Shown here: one piece after another, positions 37,726 to 45,677 of the stretch
Numbering within the stretch: the first letter of the stretch is position 1
How the letters are laid out: each line of letters opens with the position of its first letter
Assembly: GCA_040387475.1 (NCBI GenBank)
Contig: JAZKDT010000001.1
Span: 434,001-498,000, forward strand
From: UBA4416 sp040387475
GTDB lineage: Bacteria > Bacteroidota > Bacteroidia > B-17B0 > Aurantibacillaceae
Direction: 5' to 3'
DNA length: 64,000 nt
Notes under the pieces: generated by a model
Told to the model about the DNA's origin: nothing
What the model saw: only the letters and a program-made list of their open reading frames with translations
The model's database searches: none
Made by a program: the position numbers and the translations under genes

Positions 37726-38871
37726 ATGGAAAATAAACAGAACAACCAGGAAACATCAACTCTAAATACAACTCAGATGCAAGAACAAACTCCCGAAAAC
37801 AAGCCGGCAAATAAGAGTAAACGCGTAAAAATACTGGCAACAGTGGCAGCGGTTATTATTGCTATTGTATTATATGTTTGGCTATCGGGTATGGGACATC
37901 AAAAAACAGATAATGCACAGGTTGATGCCAACATTATGCCTGTTAGAGCAACCGTTCAGGGCTTTGTTACCAAAATAAATTTTACCGATAATCAAATGGT
38001 AAAAAAAGGAGATGTATTGATTGAGATCGATAGTAAAGATTATATCACTAAAGTTGCACAAGCCAGCGCGATTTTGGAAAGTGCAAAAGCACAACTGGAA
38101 ATTGCAAAATCAGGAGCCACAACGGCAGATATGAATGCAGCTGCATCCAGTTTAACCAGCCAGGCAGCCAAAGATAATATTGCAACTGCCCAGGCACGGT
38201 TTACACGGAATGAAAAAGAAATGAGCCGGATGGATAAAATGCTTAAAGATGGCGCTGCTACCCAGCAACAATTAGAATCCGTTAAAGCAGAATTCGAAAC
38301 ATCCAAAGCACAGCTGGATATGTTGAAGAAACAATACGAGGCATCATCATCCCAGGCCAGTGGTGCGCACTCGCAGGCCGAAGGACAAAAATCACAAATT
38401 GTATTAGCGCAGGCGATGGTTAAGCAACGCGAAGCTGAATTACAATTGGCGCAAACACAATTAGATAATACCGTGATAAAAGCACCTTATGATGGCATCA
38501 TATCCAAAAAGTCAATTGAAGTAGGCCAGTATTTACAGATAGGTACACCGGTATGTTCGGCGGTTGATTATACTAATTTATGGGTGAGCGCTAATTTTAA
38601 AGAAACACAAATTGAAGAGATGCGCCCTGAACAATTGGTAGACGTAAAAATAGACGCCTTTCCAAATGCACATGTAAAAGGTAAACTGCAAAGTTTTGGC
38701 GGCGCAACTGGTGCTAAATTTTCGTTGCTGCCTCCCGATAATGCCACCGGTAATTTTGTGAAGATCACGCAACGTGTGCCGGTTAAAATTTTAATTACCG
38801 AATACCCTAAAGAATTAACCGGTTTATTATTGCCGGGTTTAAGTGCAGAAGTTGATATCCATACTAAATAA
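37726..38871 (+). CDS. HlyD/EmrA-type membrane-fusion protein
   Basis: This 381-residue periplasmic adaptor has a cytoplasmic tail of about 32 residues, one membrane helix (about 33-52, ILATVAAVIIAIVLYVWL) and the EmrA arrangement: a biotinyl-lipoyl half-motif (DNAQVDANIMPVRATVQGFV), a long coiled-coil hairpin (about 110-245, with AKSGATTADMNAAASS) and a closing half (TVIKAPYDGIISKKSIEVGQYL), then a beta-barrel part. It joins the TolC-like channel to the DHA2 transporter that follows. Confidence 0.92.
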   Translation: MENKQNNQETSTLNTTQMQEQTPENKPANKSKRVKILATVAAVIIAIVLYVWLSGMGHQKTDNAQVDANIMPVRATVQGFVTKINFTDNQMVKKGDVLIEIDSKDYITKVAQASAILESAKAQLEIAKSGATTADMNAAASSLTSQAAKDNIATAQARFTRNEKEMSRMDKMLKDGAATQQQLESVKAEFETSKAQLDMLKKQYEASSSQASGAHSQAEGQKSQIVLAQAMVKQREAELQLAQTQLDNTVIKAPYDGIISKKSIEVGQYLQIGTPVCSAVDYTNLWVSANFKETQIEEMRPEQLVDVKIDAFPNAHVKGKLQSFGGATGAKFSLLPPDNATGNFVKITQRVPVKILITEYPKELTGLLLPGLSAEVDIHTK

Positions 38872-38879
38872 ATAAGGCA

Positions 38880-40463
38880 GTGAACAACACTCTTTTATCT
38901 CAAAATCAAATCCAGTATCCAACAGGTTTTACAAAATGGATCACTATTATTACAGCCATTAGTTGCGCCGTACTGGAGTTGATTGATACAACCATTGTTA
39001 ACGTATCGTTGCGTGAGATCAGCGGAAGCATTGGTGCCACCACAACCGAGATAGCCTGGGTGACAACATCCTATGCTATTTCCAACGTGATCATTATTCC
39101 CTTAACCAGTATGCTCTCTGATTTGTTCGGACGGAAAACCTATTTCACTGCGTCGGTTATTATTTTTACCACGGCATCTTTAATGTGCGGCTTATCCGAT
39201 AGTTTATGGACCCTGGTTTTTTGGCGCTTTGTACAAGGGCTTGGAGGCGGAGGTTTATTATCAACGGCACAAACCATTATCATTGGCGCTTTCCCTCCCG
39301 AAAAAATAAGCACGGCTAATGCTATTTTTGGAATGGGCATCATTATGGGGCCAACGTTTGGACCCACCATTGGCGGTTATATCACGGATCATATCTCCTG
39401 GCACTGGATCTTTTTTGTGAACATTCCCATTGGTATGGTAGCCACCTTTTTATCCTGGACTTACATCACCGATCGCGTGGGAGCCGTCAAGCCCCGAAAA
39501 ATCGATTGGTGGGGGATGATATTTCTGGTGCTCGCCATTGGTTCCCTGCAGTTTGTGTTGGAGGAAGGCACGTCCAAAGACTGGTTTGAGAGCACTGAGA
39601 TCGTTATTGTTTCTATCACCGCTGTATTTGGATTGATTGCGTTTATATACCGCGAGCTAAGTATTGATTATCCGGCTGTAAATATCCGGCTCTACAAAAA
39701 TTACAATTTAGTGATGGGAAGTTTCATGAACCTCATGCTGGGGATGTTATTGTTTGGAACGGTATTTATCTTTCCTTTATTTGCGCAAATCTCTTTGGGC
39801 TGGACGGCTACACAAACCGGGGTGTTTATGATTCCGGGAGCACTATGTACCGCCGTGGCGATGCCTATCGTTGGCAAATTATTAGGTAACGGCACTAATC
39901 CAAAAACCATTATCATTATTGGGATCATGCTTACCTTTGGTTTTTTAATGATGCTGGGAGTAGCCTCACCCGACTCTAACGAAAATGATTTTTATATTCC
40001 TTTCTTTTTACGTGGTTTCGGCATGGCCTTTATGATGTCGCCTATTTTATCGCTGGCCGTTGGTGGCTTAAAAGGAAAAGATATGGCTCAGGCTGTGGGC
40101 CTGGCTAATATGATCCGCCAGTTAGGCGGTGCCGTCGGTATTGCTTTATTGAATTGGTATTTAATTAATTCTAACGCGCAAATAAGAGGAAACATGTTGG
40201 GCTACATTAATATTTACGATAATGTTCCTTCGGAAAGAATCTCGATGCTCACGCAAAATTTTTTAAACTCAGGCCGTAGTTTGGAAGAGGCACAGGCTTT
40301 AGCTTACAGGTCGTTAGAGGGTGCTTTATATAAACAACAGGCCCTGGTAAGTTATAACCAGGGATTTTTGATGGTAGGCTTTGTGATCCTTATTTGTATT
40401 CCATTAGTATTAATGATACGTCACAAAAAAACAGTAAAAGCAGCCGTTATTTCAGATCATTAG
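38880..40463 (+). CDS. DHA2-family (EmrB-type) multidrug efflux transporter
   Basis: This inner-membrane MFS transporter has 527 residues and fourteen predicted helices. It begins at a GTG codon 8 bp after the adaptor gene. Motif C of drug antiporters is visible as MGIIMGPTFGPTIGGYI (near 155-170), motif A as SDLFGRK near 80, and LELIDTTIVNVSLREIS is the DHA2 helix-1 signature. It is driven by the proton gradient and would export lipophilic toxicants through the TolC-like channel. It closes the operon. Confidence 0.93.
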   Translation: MNNTLLSQNQIQYPTGFTKWITIITAISCAVLELIDTTIVNVSLREISGSIGATTTEIAWVTTSYAISNVIIIPLTSMLSDLFGRKTYFTASVIIFTTASLMCGLSDSLWTLVFWRFVQGLGGGGLLSTAQTIIIGAFPPEKISTANAIFGMGIIMGPTFGPTIGGYITDHISWHWIFFVNIPIGMVATFLSWTYITDRVGAVKPRKIDWWGMIFLVLAIGSLQFVLEEGTSKDWFESTEIVIVSITAVFGLIAFIYRELSIDYPAVNIRLYKNYNLVMGSFMNLMLGMLLFGTVFIFPLFAQISLGWTATQTGVFMIPGALCTAVAMPIVGKLLGNGTNPKTIIIIGIMLTFGFLMMLGVASPDSNENDFYIPFFLRGFGMAFMMSPILSLAVGGLKGKDMAQAVGLANMIRQLGGAVGIALLNWYLINSNAQIRGNMLGYINIYDNVPSERISMLTQNFLNSGRSLEEAQALAYRSLEGALYKQQALVSYNQGFLMVGFVILICIPLVLMIRHKKTVKAAVISDH

Positions 40464-40568
40464 CTGGTTGTCATGATGGGCGAAGCGAATTAATATCTGT
40501 ACCGGTATTCGTTCCACGATCAATAAAAAGGATGGTGTGAGATGGCTTCGCGCAATGATGTGGAGAAA

Positions 40569-40814
40569 TTAAAAAGCCAGTTGGTTAATTTCCACATCTG
40601 TAACGTGGCCGTTTAACGCATTCATGTTTTCAGGAACGGGTTGGTTGGTTAAAATGCCTTTCACTTTTATGTTGGCGGGCACCGACGACAAACTTTGGTA
40701 TTCTGTCACATATTGGCGAATGATCTTGGCAAATTGCTGCGCTACCAATACATAGGCATTGGTTGTTTTGTTTCGGTAAACACAATATTCGGGAGAGTAA
40801 GATGTATGACTCAT
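40569..40814 (-). CDS. Small protein of unknown function downstream of ferritin
   Basis: This 81-residue protein has no signal peptide or membrane segment. The centre is helical (AYVLVAQQFAKIIRQYV) and the end is acidic to neutral (NALNGHVTDVEINQLAF). It lies 47 bp after the ferritin gene on the same strand and so is probably cotranscribed with it. Family not recognised. Nothing coding was seen in 40464-40568. Confidence 0.55.
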   Translation of the reverse strand: MSHTSYSPEYCVYRNKTTNAYVLVAQQFAKIIRQYVTEYQSLSSVPANIKVKGILTNQPVPENMNALNGHVTDVEINQLAF

Positions 40815-40861
40815 ATACCTGTTTTTAAAGGTTGTATAAATAATTGTTGAGGATAATTTTA

Positions 40862-41413
40862 TTAAGGATTCTCTGCTGTAGCTTGCTCAGCGGATTCTAC
40901 ATCATCCGAAGCATTTTCCAAATGCCTGTCTAACGATAACAAGGTAGCAGGATCCACTTTTTCGCCGCCGGCAATTTTCATTTTATCCAACAGGCTCATC
41001 GCTAAGGTTTCTTCTTCTATTTGCTCTTTCACAAACCATTGCATAAAGTTCCAGGTTGCCCAGTCTTCCTCTTCGTGAGCCATTTTGGCGACGCGATAAA
41101 TAGCTTTGGTATTATCTACTTCGTGCTCATATATTTTTTCAAAACAATGGTTAATACTTTTGGGATCTTCGGGCGGTGCAGGTATAGCTGTTACACGCAC
41201 CTGGCCACCCCGTTGTAAAATATACTCCAGGATCTTCATCATATGTGAGCGTTCCTCATTGCAATGTCTGAATAAAAATTTAGCTACACCGCTACATCCC
41301 TGGCTATCGGCCCATGCCCCATACGATAAATAAATCTGCGCAGCGTGCGCTTCTTTGGTTACCTGTTCATTTAATGCCTGTTCGAGCTGTTTTGAAAGTC
41401 TGTTCGTATTCAT
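40862..41413 (-). CDS. ftnA: Non-haem ferritin
   Basis: This iron-storage protein forms a hollow 24-mer that oxidises Fe(II). I place the start at 41413 (MNTNRLSKQLEQALNEQ), giving 183 residues. An ATG at 41470 would add an unlikely tail that runs over the promoter site. Ferroxidase ligands visible are E in NEQVTKE near 17, E-E-x-x-H (EERSHMM near 53), E near 94-97 (YEHEVD), and E-Q...E in KEQIEEE near 128-132. A C-terminal extension of about 25 residues (SLDRHLENASDDVESAEQ) is acidic. The gene symbol is by homology only. A sigma-54-like site lies 30 bp before the start. Confidence 0.88.
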   Translation of the reverse strand: MNTNRLSKQLEQALNEQVTKEAHAAQIYLSYGAWADSQGCSGVAKFLFRHCNEERSHMMKILEYILQRGGQVRVTAIPAPPEDPKSINHCFEKIYEHEVDNTKAIYRVAKMAHEEEDWATWNFMQWFVKEQIEEETLAMSLLDKMKIAGGEKVDPATLLSLDRHLENASDDVESAEQATAENP

Positions 41414-41441
41414 AATAATTAATTTATATTCATATGAAGTA

Positions 41442-41457
41442 TGCAAATCAAAAGCCT
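41442..41457 (-). promoter_or_regulatory. Sigma-54-like promoter site of the ferritin gene
   Basis: On the minus strand AGGC-TTTTGAT-TTGCA has GG and GC exactly 10 bp apart, as in -24/-12 promoters. The expected transcription start is about 18 bp before the chosen ATG. One of a group of such sites between 41.4 and 50.2 kb. Confidence 0.45.
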
Positions 41458-41644
41458 GCAAAAAGCGCATTTATGAGGAAGATTGAGAAAATGGTTCCCC
41501 GAAAACAAGGTATTTAGTCAATCCCTTTGGGTTTTTTACTCACATCTCAACAAGCTGAGGAGGATATCTCTCAAAAATGTGCTATAAACACTGGCATCGG
41601 GTTGGGAGCCCTTGCAGTAGTTATAAACTTTAAATACAGAAATC

Positions 41645-41926
41645 ATGGCAAAGAAAGAAAAAGAAGAATTTCCGGGCTATCCGCAATATCCTGAAGGAGA
41701 AGATATATACAATAAGGCTAAAGAAACAGACCTTGACCCGGAAGATACAAAACACCTGAAGCAAACCGAAGAAGTGAAAGGCAAGCTAAATGAAAAAAAT
41801 TTTAAGGATGATGTTACCGGTGGCGATTTAGACGTTCCGGGTGCTGAACTGGATGATGAACAGGAAGATATTGGCAGCGAAGATGAAGAAAATAATTTGT
41901 ACAGCCAAAGTGATAACCGGGACTAA
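41645..41926 (+). CDS. Small acidic hydrophilic protein
   Basis: This 93-residue protein is rich in Asp, Glu and Lys (KKEKEEFPGYPQYPEGED at the start and LDDEQEDIGSEDEENN at the end), with no hydrophobic core, so it is probably disordered. No family is recognised with certainty. Divergent from ferritin, it is preceded by TGGC-ATCGGGT-TGGG (41592-41606), an imperfect relative of the sigma-54-like sites nearby. The position among ferritin, a lipoprotein and other small acidic proteins suggests a stress role, which is inference. Confidence 0.6.
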   Translation: MAKKEKEEFPGYPQYPEGEDIYNKAKETDLDPEDTKHLKQTEEVKGKLNEKNFKDDVTGGDLDVPGAELDDEQEDIGSEDEENNLYSQSDNRD

Positions 41927-41962
41927 AATGGAGGCATTATAAACTTTATAAATCAAAATGAG

Positions 41963-41990
41963 AAACCTCCGCCAAAAAACGGGGGTTTTT
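41963..41990 (+). terminator. Intrinsic terminator after the acidic protein gene
   Basis: AAACCTCCG, a loop of about nine bases and CGGGGGTTT form a stem followed by TTTCTTTTC, 37 bp after the stop codon. Confidence 0.75.
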
Positions 41991-42020
41991 CTTTTCATTG
42001 GCAGGTTATATGGAACATAA

Positions 42021-42091
42021 CCCCAAACTGTTAAAATTTACCCCAGTGTGAAAATTGTTCTCCATACAGCCAGCCCCAAACTGTTAAAATT
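42021..42091 (+). promoter_or_regulatory. Two direct copies of an 18-bp element upstream of the lipoprotein gene
   Basis: CCCCAAACTGTTAAAATT occurs identically at 42021-42038 and 42074-42091, spaced 53 bp (about five helical turns). They lie 37-107 bp before the sigma-54-like site at 42127, where enhancer-binding activators usually bind. A shorter inverted copy lies at 43396-43410. Confidence 0.5.
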
Positions 42092-42126
42092 AACAGTAAA
42101 ACGGGCATATTCAGGCTGTTTTTAGC

Positions 42127-42142
42127 TGGCATTGTCTTTGAC
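42127..42142 (+). promoter_or_regulatory. Sigma-54-like promoter site of the lipoprotein gene
   Basis: TGGC-ATTGTCT-TTGA: the -24 half is perfect and the -12 half ends GA instead of GC. It is 22 bp before the ATG at 42164. Confidence 0.4.
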
Positions 42143-42163
42143 CTCTTAGTAGAAAAAAACACC

Positions 42164-42382
42164 ATGAAAATAGTTTCTGTAAAATTAGCCTGTATCCTCG
42201 TTCTCGTAAGTACGTTATGGGTGTCATGTGAACGCGATGGAAATACAGGAAATGGAGCGGATGATACACCCGTTAAAGTAGGGTCGGGTTACTCTGATTC
42301 CTTAGATCCTGAAAAAGGAGAATTGGACACCCGCCAGACTCCGGATGAAAGCAAAAAAGGTTACGAAGAAGATAAACGATAA
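42164..42382 (+). CDS. Small lipoprotein
   Basis: This 72-residue protein has a lipoprotein signal peptide with lipobox LWVSC, so Cys22 would be lipidated. The remaining 50 residues are hydrophilic and disordered-looking (SDSLDPEKGELDTRQTPDES). It would be anchored in a membrane facing the periplasm or surface. It precedes the gene at 42401 by 18 bp in a likely two-gene unit. Function unknown. Confidence 0.72.
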   Translation: MKIVSVKLACILVLVSTLWVSCERDGNTGNGADDTPVKVGSGYSDSLDPEKGELDTRQTPDESKKGYEEDKR

Positions 42383-42400
42383 TATTTAAAATATAAGATC

Positions 42401-43027
42401 ATGAGCATTTTACACAACATCATCCCCGCATCTCAAAGAAGCTTCGACTACATTGGCGCAAGCTCTAATTTTGTGGCAGACTCAAGACATGCAGCTTTGG
42501 TTTTATTCAACGGGGCTAAGCTGCGGTTGTTGGATATCAATAACTGGACAAAATTATATGAAGGTTCTCATACCGAGTTTCGTTTAACCGACCGGTACGG
42601 TAACCTGTTACAAACCTCTACCCCTCATGTTGGAGATTTAATCCGCATGCGTTTACCAATTTTGCCAAACAGTTCCGAAGAGCGTTTTGGCTGGGTGCGT
42701 ATTGAGAACTTTGAGAGCACTAAAGATCTTTTGAAAGATGAAGATATGTTTGGCTTTTGTGTGAGACCGGTAGATGGTCCGTTGGATGTAGATTCTGTTG
42801 ATGATTATAAATATAACAGCGAAGTGATCAGTTATTTCCTGTTATTCAGAAAAGCTTCTACCATTATGGCTATCGAACGCGACCGTGATCAAATGGCGCA
42901 TGGCAGCAGCCCATCCCTGGTTAAAAAAATAAAAAATATTTTGCACGAGATCCTGGCTTCCATGAAATTATCCCGCTCGCGCTGGACACGCTTAATGGAC
43001 GGTTTATTAAAACCATCCTTCAATTAA
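42401..43027 (+). CDS. Protein of unknown function in the stress region
   Basis: This 208-residue protein lacks a signal peptide. The N-terminal two thirds look like a mixed beta domain (KLRLLDINNWTKLYEG, then GNLLQTSTPHVGDLIRMRLP and FGWVRIENF). The last 60 residues form a basic, helical tail (SLVKKIKNILHEILASMKLS). I do not recognise the family. It is coexpressed in position with the lipoprotein gene just upstream, so it may act in the same envelope or stress response. 43028-43161 holds no other gene. Confidence 0.65.
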   Translation: MSILHNIIPASQRSFDYIGASSNFVADSRHAALVLFNGAKLRLLDINNWTKLYEGSHTEFRLTDRYGNLLQTSTPHVGDLIRMRLPILPNSSEERFGWVRIENFESTKDLLKDEDMFGFCVRPVDGPLDVDSVDDYKYNSEVISYFLLFRKASTIMAIERDRDQMAHGSSPSLVKKIKNILHEILASMKLSRSRWTRLMDGLLKPSFN

Positions 43028-43097
43028 CCATGAGCATTTATCTGTTCGTTTTTGGTTCTTTTGAGGTGTAAAATACTCTTAAACTACCCATAAACAC

Positions 43098-43113
43098 TGG
43101 CTTGATGCTTGCA
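43098..43113 (+). promoter_or_regulatory. Sigma-54-like promoter site
   Basis: TGGC-TTGATGC-TTGCA matches the -24/-12 consensus with exact GG-N10-GC spacing. It is 49 bp before the start at 43162. The preceding ATAAACAC is shared with the imperfect site upstream of 41645. Confidence 0.6.
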
Positions 43114-43161
43114 CTTACTAAATGAGACCTTTAATTAAAAATACAATAAAACTTATGAAAA

Positions 43162-43350
43162 ATGGCAACATTAAAACCACAAAACAGAAAGGCTTCAACA
43201 GGCGAAGCATCTGACAGCGCAATTACTTACATCACCACATCACGCTACGAAGCACATGATGAATACGAAAGAGAGTATTTTGACAACTACGAGCCCGATT
43301 ATTATAATCATGATGAAGAGGATGAAGACTACACAACCTGGTCTGATTAA
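43162..43350 (+). CDS. Small acidic tyrosine-rich protein
   Basis: This 62-residue protein has a hydrophilic start and a strikingly acidic, aromatic second half (HDEYEREYFDNYEPDYYNHD, then EEDEDYTTW). No family is recognised. Such a composition could bind cations or basic proteins, but that is speculation. It is preceded by a good sigma-54-like site. An ATG 7 bp upstream opens a different frame that stops after 19 codons and was not chosen. Confidence 0.6.
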   Translation: MATLKPQNRKASTGEASDSAITYITTSRYEAHDEYEREYFDNYEPDYYNHDEEDEDYTTWSD

Positions 43351-43395
43351 AAATTCAAAACTTAATTCCACACTCTTGAACGCTTGTTGATAAAA

Positions 43396-43410
43396 GGCAA
43401 CAGTTTGGGG
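43396..43410 (-). promoter_or_regulatory. Inverted copy of the CCCCAAACTGTT element
   Basis: On the minus strand CCCCAAACTGTTGCC shares 12 bp with the two copies at 42021 and 42074. It lies 63 bp before the sigma-54-like site at 43473. Confidence 0.4.
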
Positions 43411-43472
43411 AATTATTCAACTATATAACATTGTAAATACCCTGTTTCACCCTCTATTCATCGCACTACTGC

Positions 43473-43488
43473 TGGCAAAACAATTGCA
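43473..43488 (+). promoter_or_regulatory. Sigma-54-like promoter site (best match)
   Basis: TGGC-AAAACAA-TTGCA is the closest match in the window to the -24/-12 consensus. The expected start of transcription is near 43499, only about 4 bases before the ATG at 43503. Confidence 0.6.
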
Positions 43489-43498
43489 AATTAACGGC

Positions 43499-43569
43499 AG
43501 GTATGACCACAGCGTTCAACATAAATATATTCAGTAAAAAGAAAACGAACCGTTGCGTTCGTTTTTTTT
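43499..43569 (+). ncRNA. Candidate short RNA or attenuated leader ending in an intrinsic terminator
   Basis: Starting from the sigma-54-like site at 43473, transcription would meet a perfect hairpin at 43544-43563 (AACGAAC, loop CGTTGC, GTTCGTT) followed by an unbroken run of T to 43569. This would give a transcript of about 70 nt. The hairpin lies inside the first codons of the frame at 43503-44462, so it may be a free small RNA or an attenuator of that gene. No homologous RNA family is recognised. Confidence 0.4.
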
Positions 43570-44462
43570 ATGCACCGCGGTGCGTGGCTTTTCTTTTAGC
43601 CATAACACTTTCCTTTCAAACTATCAGGGCGCAAAACATCGAAGCCAAAGTATTTGCATATAATGCGCTTGTAGGAAGCATTTCGGGCGGGATTGGCGCG
43701 CTCATTAATAAAAAGAAAGATCAAAAGTGGCATAAAGCGCTCATCAAAGGCCTGGTAGTAGGCTTTGGTGGCGGCGCCATTTGCTATTCCGGTAAAAAAC
43801 TCAACTTATTAATTGCCCGGCAACATGAATTAGGTTTTGCTTACTTATCGCGCGCCGTTTTCAGTGCCGGAAATTCTATTGTTGAGAACGCCGCCGCTAA
43901 CCGTCCGTTCTGGAGTCAGTGGCATTATGATATTGGCTTTGTGCGATTGGAATTACAAACCAATGGCCCCGTTAAATTCACCCCACGCGTAATGCCCTCT
44001 TCACTGGGCGGTATTGTGTTTATGGCGGTGCGGGGCAAACTGGATGAGAACTCCACCTTGCGTTCCGGCACACTGACCTTTCGTGCCGATCGCGTTATTT
44101 ATGCATCTCACCTGGTAGCTTCGACGGCCTCTAACGGATTTTTATTTGTGAATGCGCTTAATGACGGCCCTGTTTTTTACGATACCTATGCACACGAAAT
44201 GGTGCATGCCTTCCAGTTCCAGGAATTTTCGGGCTGCAATTATTTTTTTAACCCCTTAACCGATAAATGGAAAGCCAAATCAACCTGGTTCAGGAAAACC
44301 AGTAAATGGATTTATGGCGATGTGAATTTTGAATTGATGTTGTTCAATTATTTCTTCATTAACCAGGGATATAAAGACGCCAAGAATTATTACTGCAAAA
44401 ATTATTTAGAAAACGAGGCCGAGTTTTTGTCGGTAGGGCGCAGTGCTTGTTTGGAGCAGTAA
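43503..44462 (+). CDS. Exported protein with HExxH motif (possible metallopeptidase)
   Basis: The frame gives 319 residues. The first 43 include a hydrophobic stretch ending IRAQ, a signal peptide with an unusually long n-region. A GTG at 43584 is an alternative start. After a Gly-rich segment (ISGGIGALINKKK and GFGGGAICYSG) the protein has HEMVHAFQFQEFSG near residue 237, a zinc HExxH motif, and ENEAEFLSVGR near 302, which could supply the third ligand. This suggests a metallopeptidase-like fold, but the rest matches no family I know, and activity is unproven. A strong terminator hairpin overlaps codons 14-21. Confidence 0.6.
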   Translation: MTTAFNINIFSKKKTNRCVRFFYAPRCVAFLLAITLSFQTIRAQNIEAKVFAYNALVGSISGGIGALINKKKDQKWHKALIKGLVVGFGGGAICYSGKKLNLLIARQHELGFAYLSRAVFSAGNSIVENAAANRPFWSQWHYDIGFVRLELQTNGPVKFTPRVMPSSLGGIVFMAVRGKLDENSTLRSGTLTFRADRVIYASHLVASTASNGFLFVNALNDGPVFYDTYAHEMVHAFQFQEFSGCNYFFNPLTDKWKAKSTWFRKTSKWIYGDVNFELMLFNYFFINQGYKDAKNYYCKNYLENEAEFLSVGRSACLEQ

Positions 44463-44479
44463 CTTAATGGTGTATCTCT

Positions 44480-44610
44480 CTGTATGCTTCTCGACTTCGC
44501 TCGAAGTGACAGCCTCTAACAACCTGTTTGAAGTACTAAATAATCGACATCGTCATCCTGAATTTGATTCAGGGTCTACTGAGATGCTGACTGAAGTTCA
44601 GCTTGACTCA
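44480..44610. repeat. Short palindromic intergenic repeats
   Basis: The gap holds CTTCTCGACTTCGCTCGAAG and then CCTGAATTTGATTCAGG, both inverted repeats. Similar words occur at 27990-28082 and 49220-49340. They may also help to terminate the convergent genes at 44462 and 44619. Confidence 0.5.
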
Positions 44611-44618
44611 CATAAGAT

Positions 44619-45449
44619 TTAACCATGTATGGTTAGCACCGGTACCGGACTAAAAAAGGCCATTTCGTTGGTCACACTTTCGTGAAACACGTTGTAAAAG
44701 AAGGAATGTTTTTTAGGCTCAACGATCAGCATATCAATGTCGTGATTTTCAACAAACATCAATAAGCCTTCGCTCACGCTTTTTTCGGCAATGATAAACG
44801 TTTTGTGCGAAGCGTTCTCCAGTTTCTCTTCCACATAGCAGTCTATTTTCGATTCGGCCAGGTTCAGTTCATGATCTTCAGGGATCACGTGCAATACCTG
44901 TAAATTGGAGCCTAAGAGCGTGTTGAGGTATTTAACCTGTATGAGTGCTGTGCTTTTTTCGATGTCCTTATCATAATTGCAGGCATAGGCAATATTCTGG
45001 ATCTTCTGGAATTTATACGCCGGAGGAACGATCACGACAGGGATGTTGATCTTTTTAGAAAGTTCAACAGCGGTGCTGCCAAACAATAGTTTCATGAATT
45101 TGCTACCATGACCGCTAATGCCCATCACAATTAAATCCACGTTATGTTTTTGGGTATATTCTATAATGGTATCGCTGGCGGTACCCATTTCGGTATGACA
45201 TTCAATATCGGTAATTAAAGGGTGGTTGCGTTGAATGCGGTGGGCCAGGTTGTGCAGGCTTTCTTCGCTATCATGCACTAAATCGGGATACGCAAAGCCG
45301 GTCATTCCCATTTCCGAGTTAATAACCGGTATTTGGGCGTTGTGCAGTAGCACTAAACTTCCCGAGAAATATTTGGTTAATTCGATCGCGTAATCAAGGG
45401 CGTTTTCCGATATCTCGGTAAAATCGCATGGTACCAGTATCTTTTTCAT
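44619..45449 (-). CDS. Universal stress protein with two Usp domains
   Basis: This 276-residue cytosolic protein has two UspA domains (about 1-145 and 150-276). The first has the full ATP-binding motif G-x2-G-x9-G-S (GISGHGSKFMKLLFGST near 108). The second has lost the glycines (LIVEPKKHSFFYNVF), so only the first is likely to bind ATP. Such proteins respond to starvation, oxidants or membrane stress. A weak sigma-54-like word (AGGT-N7-TTGT) lies at 45492-45507 on the minus strand. Confidence 0.88.
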   Translation of the reverse strand: MKKILVPCDFTEISENALDYAIELTKYFSGSLVLLHNAQIPVINSEMGMTGFAYPDLVHDSEESLHNLAHRIQRNHPLITDIECHTEMGTASDTIIEYTQKHNVDLIVMGISGHGSKFMKLLFGSTAVELSKKINIPVVIVPPAYKFQKIQNIAYACNYDKDIEKSTALIQVKYLNTLLGSNLQVLHVIPEDHELNLAESKIDCYVEEKLENASHKTFIIAEKSVSEGLLMFVENHDIDMLIVEPKKHSFFYNVFHESVTNEMAFFSPVPVLTIHG

Positions 45450-45584
45450 AGCTTTAAATTTAAATGATTCGTCAGGTCCTGATCTTATTCAAACAATTAT
45501 TATACCTGTAACTAATTAGTTATACGAAAAGGAAAGGATTTGGTTGGGGTTATTTTAGGTTTGGGTACATGGTAGAAGAACGGG

Positions 45585-45668
45585 TGCCGTCGGCTGTTGC
45601 TGTAATCTTTTGCAAGAGACAAGCAAAAGGATTTTCGCTTGTTGCACCCCTTTGGGGCATCGCTTACA
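45585..45668 (+). repeat. Dispersed intergenic repeat copy
   Basis: GTCGGCTGTTGCTGTAATC, then GCAAAAGGATTTTCGCTTG and ACCCCTTTGGGGCATCGC follow the same order as in the copies at 735-820 and 587-700. It lies between two minus-strand genes; no gene is seen in 45450-45677. Confidence 0.6.
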
Positions 45669-45677
45669 GGAATGTAA

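Noticed and set aside
43155..43214. Short frame starting 7 bp before the gene at 43162
   Set aside because: It stops after 19 codons and overlaps the better-supported frame.
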